Origin: an uncultured Pelagibacteraceae bacterium
GTDB taxonomy: Bacteria; Pseudomonadota; Alphaproteobacteria; Pelagibacterales; Pelagibacteraceae
Length of the DNA: 19,544 bases
NCBI GenBank assembly: GCA_913052435.1
Contig: CAJXDV010000008.1
Span: forward strand, 1-19,544
Direction of reading: 5' to 3'
Shown here: piece after piece, positions 1 through 7,298 of the stretch
Numbering within the stretch: position 1 is the stretch's first letter
Layout of the letters: every line of letters begins with the position of its first letter
Notes under the pieces: generated by a model
What the model saw: the letters and a program-made list of their open reading frames with translations, nothing else
Told to the model about the DNA's origin: nothing
Databases searched by the model: none
Translations under genes and position numbers: made by a program

Positions 1-1012
1 TATTATTTTCATTTTCTTTATTATTATACTTTTCGTTTAAAAAAGAATATTTACTTAAAATTTGGATCGATAAATTATTATTAGAATATTCAGTTTCTAT
101 AACTCCATCTTTCAAATATATTAAGTCTTGATATATTTTGTTTGAAAAAATTTCATCAAACTTCAATCTGGATTTTAAATTTAAATCTTTGATTGAACGA
201 TTAGAGTTAATCTTAAATGAAAATTCATTTTCAGTTTCCATTAATATTTCTTTTTCTTCCAAAAAATCTAAATTAAAATTAAATAATTTTGAAAATGTAT
301 TCGGTTTTATTAAACCTTTTTTGTTCTTTAAATCACCTTTAACTTCAAAATTTTTTCCTATATTGGTGATGCTAATTTTTTTTGATTGAAAATCTATATT
401 ATCATATTTCAAATTAATATTATCAAAATCAAATGTATGATCTTTAATATTAAAATTTAAATTAATGTTACTTACATAAGTCTTATTAAATAGATTTAAG
501 TTAGTATCCTTTATCTCTCCAGTAATTTCGTAGGTAAAATTATTTTTATTTTTTGGATCAAAGTAAACATTTCCTATAGCTTGTATATTTCCGCTTTCAA
601 TCTGATTAAAAATTACGAATCGAGGTATGTTAAATTTGTAAGAATTTAAGAAATTAGTTATATTTTTAATTGAATTTTCTTTAGAAATTATTTTGATTTT
701 TTTAATTGAATTGTCATTTCTGATAAATTTTATTAAATCTAAATTTATATCAATATCAGATAGGTCGATGAATTCATTATCGATATAAACTTTAGTATTC
801 TTGATATTTATTTTTATTGTTTTTTCACTTAAATTTAATTTGAAATAAACATTGTTTAATTTTAAAGAAATTTTAGGATCAATTTCTTTAATCTTTACAT
901 TAATTAAATTGTTAAATTTATTTGTTTTGATTCCATAAACACTTAAATAGATTAGAATTAAAATAAATAATCCAATTATTGATAAACTTGAAATTAAAAT
1001 ATATTTACGCAT
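1..1012 (-). CDS. AsmA-like inner-membrane-anchored protein, partial (3' end outside window)
   Basis: An open frame on the minus strand starts at ATG 1012 and stays open for about 337 codons to the left edge, so the C-terminus is missing. The protein starts MRKYILISSLSIIGLFILIL, one uncleaved N-terminal membrane segment (about residues 4-25). A long beta-rich, Lys/Asn/Ile-rich periplasmic part follows, with repeated alternating hydrophobic strands and no catalytic motif that I can see. This architecture resembles the AsmA/YhdP/TamB group of envelope proteins, linked in other bacteria to lipid transport or outer-membrane biogenesis. The start overlaps the prfB stop by 8 bases, so it is probably the third gene of a mrcA-prfB transcript and translationally coupled. 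The open frame is seen directly. The family assignment is inferred from architecture and low-complexity similarity, and is only moderately secure. Confidence 0.6.
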   Translation of the reverse strand, partial: MRKYILISSLSIIGLFILILIYLSVYGIKTNKFNNLINVKIKEIDPKISLKLNNVYFKLNLSEKTIKINIKNTKVYIDNEFIDLSDIDINLDLIKFIRNDNSIKKIKIISKENSIKNITNFLNSYKFNIPRFVIFNQIESGNIQAIGNVYFDPKNKNNFTYEITGEIKDTNLNLFNKTYVSNINLNFNIKDHTFDFDNINLKYDNIDFQSKKISITNIGKNFEVKGDLKNKKGLIKPNTFSKLFNFNLDFLEEKEILMETENEFSFKINSNRSIKDLNLKSRLKFDEIFSNKIYQDLIYLKDGVIETEYSNNNLSIQILSKYSFLNEKYNNKENENN

Positions 1013-2103
1013 TTAATTGATATAGTGAGTTTTCTAGAAAATTATCTATATCTCCATCCAAAACCTTATCTGGATTTGAGCTTTCATAATTTGTTCTGCT
1101 GTCTTTTACCATTCTATAAGGATGTAAAACATAAGATCTAATTTGATGACCCCAACCAATATCTGATTTAGAGTTCTCTATATTTTCAGATTCTTTTTCT
1201 CTTTTTTGTAATTCAAATTCGTAAAGTCTTGCTTTTAACATTTTCATGCAGGTTTCTTTATTTTTATGTTGAGATCTTTCATTTTGACATTGTACCACAA
1301 TTTTGCTTGGAATGTGCGTTATCCTAACAGCACTGTCAGTGGTATTTACATGCTGTCCACCAGCACCACTTGATCTGTAAGTATCAATTCGTAAATCTTT
1401 CTCGGATATTTCTATATCTATATCTTCGTTAATTACTGGATATACCCAAACGCTTGCGAAACTTGTATGCCTTCTTGCTCCAGAATCAAAAGGAGAAATT
1501 CTTACTAAACGATGAATTCCTGACTCTGATTTTAATAAACCATAAATATAATCACCAGAAATTTTTATTATAGAAGACTTTATACCCGCTTCATCTCCTC
1601 GGTGTTCACTAATTATTTCTATATTATATCCCTTGTTAGAAGCCCACTTCATATACATTCTTCTCAGCATTTCTGCCCAATCTTGGCTTTCTGTTCCACC
1701 TGCTCCAGCATGAAATTCTAGATAACTATCTAAAATATCATTTTCATTAGATAAAAAGCATTTAATTTCTATTTTTTTAACTACTTTTTTTAAATTTTTA
1801 AATTTTTTTAACGTTTCATCAATGATTTGTTTATTATTCTCTTCATTGGCTAAAAGAAAAATATCGTACAAATCTTTCTCTTCCTTTTTTGATTCTTTGT
1901 AGGAGTTGATTAAAAGATCAATATTTTTTTTTTCTTTTAATATTTTTTCTGCTTCAATTCTATTATCCCAAAAATTAGGACTTTCGATTAGATGATTTAA
2001 TTTGTTAAGTTTTGACTCAATATTTTGCTTTTCAAAGAAACCCCTTAATTCTTTGATTAATTTTTTGAATTTCTGACTTATGTTTTTCTATATCTTGTTC
2101 CAT
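1005..2103 (-). CDS. prfB: Peptide chain release factor 2, with programmed +1 frameshift
   Basis: RF2 reads UGA and UAA stop codons and triggers peptide release on the ribosome. Translation starts at ATG 2103, whose A is the last base of the mrcA stop (TAATG). It runs 23 codons to an in-frame TGA at 2034-2032 and must then shift +1 to enter the long frame ending at TAA 1007-1005. The joined product is 365 residues, the usual RF2 length. The stop-codon-recognition tripeptide SPF lies at about residues 203-205 and the peptidyl-hydrolysis GGQ at about 248-250, in SGAGGQHVN. In E. coli they lie at 205-207 and 250-252. The downstream frame alone from its first ATG (1871) would give 288 residues and lack part of domain 1. 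Identity is firm, and the frameshift is very well supported by its canonical sequence. Confidence 0.96.
2031..2046 (-). promoter_or_regulatory. prfB +1 programmed ribosomal frameshift site
   Basis: Read on the minus strand, 2046 to 2031 is AAGGGGTTTCTTTGAA. It has the three elements of the RF2 autoregulatory site: an internal Shine-Dalgarno-like AAGGGG, three bases later the slippery Leu codon CTT, then in-frame TGA. In E. coli the equivalent is AGGGGG-TAT-CTT-TGA-C with identical spacing. When RF2 is scarce the ribosome pauses at UGA, slips from CUU to UUU, and continues in the +1 frame, so RF2 sets its own level. The base after the stop is A here, not the C of E. coli. Upstream and downstream frames both encode RF2-like sequence, which confirms the shift point. 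Confidence 0.94.
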
Positions 2104-4445
2104 TAATAAAACTTTAATATATCATTTTTCGAAATTTTGTAATTTAAGTCATCAATACCAATATTTAATTGATTTTCAATTTTTTCTTTTTTAAATGACT
2201 CTATTATTATTTTTTTTGATCCAAAATCTGCTTTTTTTCCAGTATTTGCGTCAACAACCATCATTTTAATATTTTTTGCTACTTTAAAAGGTCTGGCCTC
2301 ATAATTATTGACTACATTTTTAACAAATTCTTTAAATATTGGCATTGCTGTTTTTGATCCTGTTTCAAATTTTCCAAGACTTTGTGGAGTATCGTGTCCA
2401 ACATAAACGCCTATGACTAAATTTGATGTAAATCCTACAAACCAAGTATCGGTATTTTTATTTGTTGTTCCTGTTTTGCCTGCAAGTTCTAAATTTAATT
2501 CTCTAAGACCTTTTCCTGTGCCTCTTTTAATGACACCTTCTAATATTGAAGTCATCTGATATGCCGTTTGTGGGGAAAAAATTTGTTTAAAATTGTTTTT
2601 AATTTTTGGAATCTGTTTTCCTTTAAAAGAAATTTGATCACAATTTTCACAAAATCTTTTTTCATTATTAAATATAGTATTTCCTTCGCTATCTTGAATT
2701 CGATCAATTAAAATTGGATTTACTAACTTTCCTCCATTAACAAAAGAACAATAAGCTGTTGTTAATTTTAACAACGTTGTCTCTGCAGACCCAAGAGAAA
2801 TTGACATAAGCTCATCTGGATTTTCATAAATATTTAGTTTTTTTGAAAAATTTATAATCTTGTCAATTCCAAGTTCTAGCGCAACTCTAACTGTCATTAA
2901 ATTTCTTGATTTTTCTACTCCTGTTCTCAATGTTGAAGGTCCATAAAATTTTTTACCATAATTCTCTGGTTTCCACATTTTTAAATCACTTCCTTGGTCT
3001 AAAACTATTGGAGCATCTAAAATTAAAGTTGAAGGAGTAAAATTATTTTCTAAAGCTAGTGCATATACAAATGGTTTAAAAGCTGAGCCCGGTTGTCTTA
3101 AAGCTTGTGTGGCCCTGTTGAATTCACTTTTTTTAAAACTAAAACCTCCTGACATCGAAAGGACTCTTCCGCTGTAAGGATCCATAACAACTATTCCTCC
3201 ATTTGCTTGGGGTAATTGTTGTAAGCTATAATTTCCTTCATTTATTTTTTTTACGTATATAATATCTCCTGCTTTAAATAATTGACTAAATTTTTTTCTA
3301 GTCCAATTAATATTTTCGTATTTGATTATGCCACTATGGTTATCTGTTGTTTCTATGACTGCTTCAAATTTATCTATCCTTTTAACAATGGCTACATTCC
3401 AGCCAATAGAATTTTCTAATTTAAACTTTTCTAAACTTTTTTTCCATTTATCATTTAATTTTTTATTAGTAAGAGGTCCTCTCCATCCTTTCCTTCTATC
3501 ATATTTTACCAATCCATTTCTTAATGCTTTTGTTGCAATATTTTGTAAATCTAAGTTTAGTGGTGTTTTTATGTTAAAACCTTGTTTATAAACTTTATCG
3601 AAACCATATTTTTCAACAACATTCTTTCTCACATCTTCAATAAAATATCTTGAATCTTCCAAAAAGATTCTTTTTCTTTTTTTTAATTTAATTTCAGATT
3701 TAACCAAATTATTATGTTGTTTCTTATTGATGAAAGAGTTTTCAAGAAGATTATTAATAACAAGATTTCTTCTATGTTTGGCTAATTCTTTATTCTTATA
3801 TGGATTATATTTGCTCGGTGCTTTGGGAAGTCCCGCTAATAAAGCAGCTTCCGAGTAATTCAATTCGCTTATTGGTTTATCAAAATATCTAAGACTAGCT
3901 GATGCAATACCATAAGCTCTTTCTCCTAAATATATTTGGTTCAAGTATAATTCTAAAATTCTTTCTTTAGATAATGCTCGTTCTATTCTAAATGCCAGAA
4001 TTGCCTCTTTTATTTTTCTATCAATGCTAACTTCATTTGTTAATAAAAAATTTTTTGCCACTTGCTGGGTTATTGTTGAAGCTCCTTCTAATCTTTTTGA
4101 TTTTAAAATGTTATAAATGTTATTTTTAATTGCTCTAATTACACCTTTTGCATCTACACCTGGATGTTTAAAAAAATTTTTGTCTTCAGCAGATAAAAAA
4201 GAATTTATAACCTTTATTGGTATTGCGCTAAAAGGAACAAAAATCCTTTTTTCAGAGGAAAAATCGCTAACTAAAACACCTTTTCCTGAATACATTTTGC
4301 TAGAAACGGCCGGTTTGTAACTTTTTAAATATTTATAATCAGGCAATTTATTTGAATATGTCCAAAGAATTGAGATTATTGTTACGATAGATGCGGTAGA
4401 AATTATCGTAAAAATAATTAGAATTTTTTTTATAAAACTGCTCAT
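2103..4445 (-). CDS. mrcA: Class A penicillin-binding protein 1A (peptidoglycan glycosyltransferase / DD-transpeptidase)
   Basis: A bifunctional peptidoglycan synthase of 780 residues, anchored in the inner membrane by a segment at about 7-29. It polymerises lipid II and cross-links stem peptides in the periplasm. The GT51 domain (about 50-230) shows EDKNFFKHPG (catalytic Glu87), GASTITQQVAKN (121-132), RKIKEA (143-148) and ERILELYLNQIYLG (161-174). An OB-like insert typical of proteobacterial PBP1A follows (about 318-420). The transpeptidase domain has SAFK with nucleophile Ser454, SRN at 513-515 and KTGT at 657-660. A Cys-x-x-Cys (C599, C602) lies in the transpeptidase domain, as in other alphaproteobacterial PBP1A proteins, and may form a periplasmic disulfide. 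It is the first gene of a minus-strand run with prfB, as is usual in alphaproteobacteria. An amidase gene often next to mrcA is absent here. Confidence 0.96.
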   Translation of the reverse strand: MSSFIKKILIIFTIISTASIVTIISILWTYSNKLPDYKYLKSYKPAVSSKMYSGKGVLVSDFSSEKRIFVPFSAIPIKVINSFLSAEDKNFFKHPGVDAKGVIRAIKNNIYNILKSKRLEGASTITQQVAKNFLLTNEVSIDRKIKEAILAFRIERALSKERILELYLNQIYLGERAYGIASASLRYFDKPISELNYSEAALLAGLPKAPSKYNPYKNKELAKHRRNLVINNLLENSFINKKQHNNLVKSEIKLKKRKRIFLEDSRYFIEDVRKNVVEKYGFDKVYKQGFNIKTPLNLDLQNIATKALRNGLVKYDRRKGWRGPLTNKKLNDKWKKSLEKFKLENSIGWNVAIVKRIDKFEAVIETTDNHSGIIKYENINWTRKKFSQLFKAGDIIYVKKINEGNYSLQQLPQANGGIVVMDPYSGRVLSMSGGFSFKKSEFNRATQALRQPGSAFKPFVYALALENNFTPSTLILDAPIVLDQGSDLKMWKPENYGKKFYGPSTLRTGVEKSRNLMTVRVALELGIDKIINFSKKLNIYENPDELMSISLGSAETTLLKLTTAYCSFVNGGKLVNPILIDRIQDSEGNTIFNNEKRFCENCDQISFKGKQIPKIKNNFKQIFSPQTAYQMTSILEGVIKRGTGKGLRELNLELAGKTGTTNKNTDTWFVGFTSNLVIGVYVGHDTPQSLGKFETGSKTAMPIFKEFVKNVVNNYEARPFKVAKNIKMMVVDANTGKKADFGSKKIIIESFKKEKIENQLNIGIDDLNYKISKNDILKFY

Positions 4446-4526
4446 TTTAGTTTAATTTACTTGATGAATTTGTTATTGTTGTGGCACCTAATTTACAAAT
4501 AAACCTATGAAAAAATATCAAAATTT
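4446..4526. promoter_or_regulatory. Divergent mrcA / rne intergenic promoter region
   Basis: These 81 bases are the only non-coding DNA between the divergent mrcA and rne, so both promoters probably lie here. For rne, a possible sigma-70-like pair is TTGTTA (4470-4475) and TACAAA (4494-4499) with 18-base spacing, leaving a leader of about 20 bases. I see no convincing pair for mrcA. Inverted arms ATTTGT (4468-4473) and ACAAAT (4495-4500) flank a 21-base gap, which could be an operator but is easily chance in such AT-rich DNA. There is no room for the long structured rne 5' leader used for autoregulation in enteric bacteria. Confidence 0.4.
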
Positions 4527-6296
4527 ATGTCTAAAAAAATGTATATTGATGCATCGCATCCAAATGAAACTAGAGTTGTTCTTAAAAATGATAATAATAT
4601 CGAAGACTATGAATATGAAAGCGTTAACAACGCTCTTATAAAGAATAACATTTATTTAGGCAAAGTAAGCAGGATTGAACCATCTTTACAAGCAGCGTTT
4701 GTCGATTTTGGAAGAGAAAGACATGGTTTCCTATCATTTAATGATATTCAGTCTGATTATTATCAGTTACCTCAAAGTGATTTAGATAAAATAAAAGAAG
4801 AAGAAGAAAAACTTAGAGAAGAACGGTTAAAAGAAAGTGAAAGAAATGAAGAACAAATTTTAGAAGAAAATGATGGAGTTAAATTAAGAGATCCTGATGA
4901 AAATACAAAGGAAGAAAATAGTAATAATAAAATTAGCAATAAAAGATTTCCATCAAAGAGATATAAAATTCAAGAGGTAATTAAACCAAACCAAGTAATT
5001 CTAGTACAAGTGCTTAAAGACGAAAGAGGACTTAAAGGAGCGGCCCTTAGCACATTTATAAGTATAGCCGGAAAGTATATAGTTCTTATGCCTAATACCG
5101 CAAAAGGAGGTGGAATATCTAGAAAAATATTCAATCCTGGTGAAAGAAAAAAAATAAGAAATATACTAAATGAAATTAAAATTCCAAAAGAGATGGGAAT
5201 AATTGTAAGAACAGCCGGTTCTAACAAAACTAAAAATGAAATAGAAGGTGATTTAAAAAATTTAATAACAGTTTGGAATTTAATTAAAGAGAATGCACTG
5301 AACTCCATAGCTCCATCACTAATACATCAAGAAAGCGATATTATTAAAAGAAGTATAAGAGATATGTATGATGATGAGACTCAAATTATAATTATTGAAG
5401 GTAATGAAGGATATCAAAAAGCCAAAAATTATATGAAGCTAATGATCCCAAAACAATCAAAAAAAGTTAAAAAATATAGAGACAAAATTCCACTGTTTTT
5501 TAAAGAAAATATTGAAGAAAAACTTTTCGAAATATTTGACACTGAAGTAAAGCTTAGTTCAGGAGGTTATTTGGTTATAAACCCTACTGAAGCTCTTGTT
5601 TCTATTGATGTCAATTCAGGTAAATCTATAAAACAAAAAAATATAGAAAATACTGCTTTAGATACAAATCTTGAGGCTGCAGATGAAATAGCAAGACAAA
5701 TTAAAATCAGAGACCTTTCAGGTTTAATTATTATTGATTTCATAGATATGCTAATTTATAGAAATCGAAAACAAATAGAAAGAAGACTGAAAGAAAAATG
5801 TCGAAATGATAGAGCCAGAATTCAAATAGGCAAAATAAGTAATTTTGGATTACTTGAAATGTCTAGACAAAGACTAAGAGAGAGTAATGTAAAATGGTCA
5901 ATTAAATTAACTAATGAATCATTCGTATTAAAAATTTTAAAAATGGTCGAAATAAAAGCTATACAAAACAAGGCAAAAATTATTGATATTAATATCAACG
6001 AGAAAGTTTCAAGTTTTATAGAAAACTACTTTAAAGAAGATGTCATTTATTTTGAAAAGAAGAACAAAATTAAAATCAATATAAATACAATTAAAGATTT
6101 AAATCTATCTGAGTATAAAATTGATTTTAAATCAAAATCTAAAAAAGTTTTAGAGAAAATTGAAAAATATGAAAATTTACAAAAAATCATAATTGATAAA
6201 AAAGATAAAAAAATAAATCTCAGAAAGACTCAAAAAAATATTATTAATAAAAGAAAATTTAAAAAGAAAAAATTTATAATTAAAAAATCAAACTAA
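4527..6296 (+). CDS. rne: Ribonuclease E/G family endoribonuclease, short form lacking the zinc-link cysteines
   Basis: The central endonuclease of mRNA decay and rRNA/tRNA processing, 589 residues. The N-terminus (MSKKMYIDASHPNETRVV) matches alphaproteobacterial RNase E and fixes the start. An S1 domain begins about residue 38 (NNIYLGKVSRIEPSLQAAF). It is interrupted by an acidic, charged insert (about 84-145), as in alphaproteobacterial RNase E. The 5'-monophosphate sensor (IIVRTAG, R228/T229) and DNase-I-like Mg2+ aspartates D361 (SIDVNSGKS) and D404 (IIIDFIDM) are present, so catalysis should be intact. Two departures stand out. After MSRQRLR (445-451) the CPxCxGTG zinc-link is replaced by a cysteine-free stretch. 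The large C-terminal degradosome scaffold is reduced to a Lys-rich tail (about 550-589). The 3' end overlaps thiG by 9 bases, convergently. E versus G naming is open; the alphaproteobacterial E-type N-terminus and insert favour E. Confidence 0.93.
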   Translation: MSKKMYIDASHPNETRVVLKNDNNIEDYEYESVNNALIKNNIYLGKVSRIEPSLQAAFVDFGRERHGFLSFNDIQSDYYQLPQSDLDKIKEEEEKLREERLKESERNEEQILEENDGVKLRDPDENTKEENSNNKISNKRFPSKRYKIQEVIKPNQVILVQVLKDERGLKGAALSTFISIAGKYIVLMPNTAKGGGISRKIFNPGERKKIRNILNEIKIPKEMGIIVRTAGSNKTKNEIEGDLKNLITVWNLIKENALNSIAPSLIHQESDIIKRSIRDMYDDETQIIIIEGNEGYQKAKNYMKLMIPKQSKKVKKYRDKIPLFFKENIEEKLFEIFDTEVKLSSGGYLVINPTEALVSIDVNSGKSIKQKNIENTALDTNLEAADEIARQIKIRDLSGLIIIDFIDMLIYRNRKQIERRLKEKCRNDRARIQIGKISNFGLLEMSRQRLRESNVKWSIKLTNESFVLKILKMVEIKAIQNKAKIIDININEKVSSFIENYFKEDVIYFEKKNKIKININTIKDLNLSEYKIDFKSKSKKVLEKIEKYENLQKIIIDKKDKKINLRKTQKNIINKRKFKKKKFIIKKSN

Positions 6297-6307
6297 ACCT
6301 TTGTTTG
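6282..6307 (-). terminator. Possible weak intrinsic terminator overlapping the thiG stop
   Basis: Read on the minus strand, CAAAC (6307-6303), a 9-base loop and GTTTG (6293-6289) form a 5-bp stem, then A and six T (6287-6282). The stem takes in most of the thiG stop codon, and the T-run lies opposite lysine codons of rne. The stem is short and AT-rich, so this may be chance, but it is the only place for a terminator because the two genes overlap. Confidence 0.25.
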
Positions 6308-7064
6308 TTGTTGAGGGCGATCCAAAAAAATTAGGCTTAATTCTTCCTGATAGATAAGATTTTCTACCTGAAATAACCGCATGTTTCATTGCCTCAGCCA
6401 TTTCATAAGGTTTTTTTGCTCTGGCGATTGCTGTATTTATTAAGACTCCATCACAACCCAATTCCATTGCTTCGACAGCGTCAGAAGCTTGACCAATACC
6501 TGCATCAACAATTAATGGAAGTTTAGTTTGTCGTCTTATGATCTTAAGATTTACTTTATTTTGAATGCCTAAACCTGATCCAATAGGTGCTGCTAATGGC
6601 ATTATTGCACTTGCTCCTGCATTCTCAAGTCTCTTTGACATAAGAGGATCGTCGGTACAATAAACCATAACGCTAAAACCTTCTTTTGTTAATATTTCGG
6701 TTGATTTTAGAGTTTCAATCATATCTGGAAATAAATTTTTTTTCTCTCCCAGTACTTCTAATTTTACTAATTTCCAACCTCCAATTTCTCTCGCCAATCT
6801 TAAAGTTCTCAAAGCTTCCTCGGATGTAAAACATCCAGCTGTATTTGGTAAATAGGTTATTTTTTTTGGATCTATGTAATCCATCAACAAAGGTTTAGAT
6901 TGATTAGATATATTTACTCTCCTAACAGCAACAGTTACCATTTCTGCTCCTGAAAATTTAATTGCTTTTGCGCATTCCAACATATTTTTATATTTTCCTG
7001 TACCCACTATCAATCTGGATGAAAATTTTTTTTTAGCTATTAATAATTGATCTTTTTTTTTCAT
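6288..7064 (-). CDS. thiG: Thiazole synthase ThiG
   Basis: ThiG builds the thiazole phosphate of thiamine from 1-deoxy-D-xylulose 5-phosphate, dehydroglycine and sulfur delivered as ThiS thiocarboxylate. The 258 residues form a complete TIM-barrel family member. The strand KLVKLEVLG (98-106) carries the Schiff-base lysine (K101 by family alignment). The phosphate-binding end shows VDAGIGQASDA (186-196) and GVLINTAIA (206-214), and the C-terminus SPSTTNKGLV matches the family tail. The start ATG overlaps the thiS stop (TAATG), so the two are translationally coupled, which suits proteins that form a complex. The 3' end overlaps rne convergently by 9 bases. Neither thiC nor a glycine oxidase gene (thiO) is in the window. 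Confidence 0.96.
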   Translation of the reverse strand: MKKKDQLLIAKKKFSSRLIVGTGKYKNMLECAKAIKFSGAEMVTVAVRRVNISNQSKPLLMDYIDPKKITYLPNTAGCFTSEEALRTLRLAREIGGWKLVKLEVLGEKKNLFPDMIETLKSTEILTKEGFSVMVYCTDDPLMSKRLENAGASAIMPLAAPIGSGLGIQNKVNLKIIRRQTKLPLIVDAGIGQASDAVEAMELGCDGVLINTAIARAKKPYEMAEAMKHAVISGRKSYLSGRIKPNFFGSPSTTNKGLV

Positions 7065-7282
7065 TAACCTCCACCAATAAAATGTACGATCTCTATTTTG
7101 TCTCCACTTTTTAAAAATATTTTATTTATATGTTTTTTATTAATAATTTCTCTATTAAGTTCTATTGAAACCCTATTAAGTGGCATTTTTAACTTATTAA
7201 TTAGATTTTTAATTGAAAATTTTAAGTCCACTCTTAATTGTTTGCCATTAACTATAATTTTTATTTTATTTTTTTTATTCAT
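7064..7282 (-). CDS. thiS: Sulfur carrier protein ThiS
   Basis: A 72-residue ubiquitin-like sulfur carrier. Its C-terminal glycine is adenylated and turned into a thiocarboxylate that donates sulfur to ThiG. The sequence ends HFIGGG, so it has the obligatory C-terminal Gly-Gly. The beta-grasp pattern (KIKIIVNGKQLRV, then RVSIELNREIIN, then KSGDKIEIVHF) fits the family. Length is at the upper end of the usual 65-72, from a Lys-rich N-terminus. It is the first gene of a thiS-thiG pair. Its start lies 16 bases from the divergent aroQ start, leaving no room for a TPP riboswitch leader. MoaD is an alternative for small GG-ending proteins, but the overlap with thiG settles the call. Confidence 0.93.
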   Translation of the reverse strand: MNKKNKIKIIVNGKQLRVDLKFSIKNLINKLKMPLNRVSIELNREIINKKHINKIFLKSGDKIEIVHFIGGG

Positions 7283-7298
7283 ATAATATAAGGTTTTT
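7283..7298. promoter_or_regulatory. 16-base divergent thiS / aroQ spacer
   Basis: Only 16 bases separate the divergent start codons, so at least one promoter, and probably both, must lie inside the neighbour's coding sequence. A perfect TATAAT occurs on the plus strand at 7282-7287. Transcription from it would begin at about 7294 and exclude the AAGG (7290-7293) that sits five bases before the aroQ GTG, so it is a doubtful promoter. A second TATAAT (7253-7258) lies inside thiS with no good -35. On the minus strand TATATT abuts the thiS ATG and could only serve a leaderless message. Confidence 0.3.

Noticed and set aside
138..389. Plus-strand 83-residue open frame
   Set aside because: It is antisense to the continuous AsmA-like frame, has Phe/Ser/Lys low complexity, no recognisable domain and no ribosome binding site.
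1872..2103. prfB as a pseudogene or frame error because of the in-frame TGA
   Set aside because: The TGA sits in the exact AAGGGG-TTT-CTT-TGA context of programmed RF2 frameshifting, and the joined product has normal length.
3322..3591. Plus-strand 89-residue frame inside mrcA, and a similar one at 4117-4320
   Set aside because: Both are antisense shadows of well-supported PBP1A domains.
4970..5308. Minus-strand 112-residue frame inside rne
   Set aside because: It is antisense to conserved RNase E sequence, and its hydrophobicity reflects the complement of Lys/Glu codons.
7282..7287. Perfect TATAAT as the aroQ promoter
   Set aside because: Transcription would begin about 5 bases before the GTG and lose the AAGG ribosome binding site; TATAAT is frequent by chance at this A/T content and no -35 fits.
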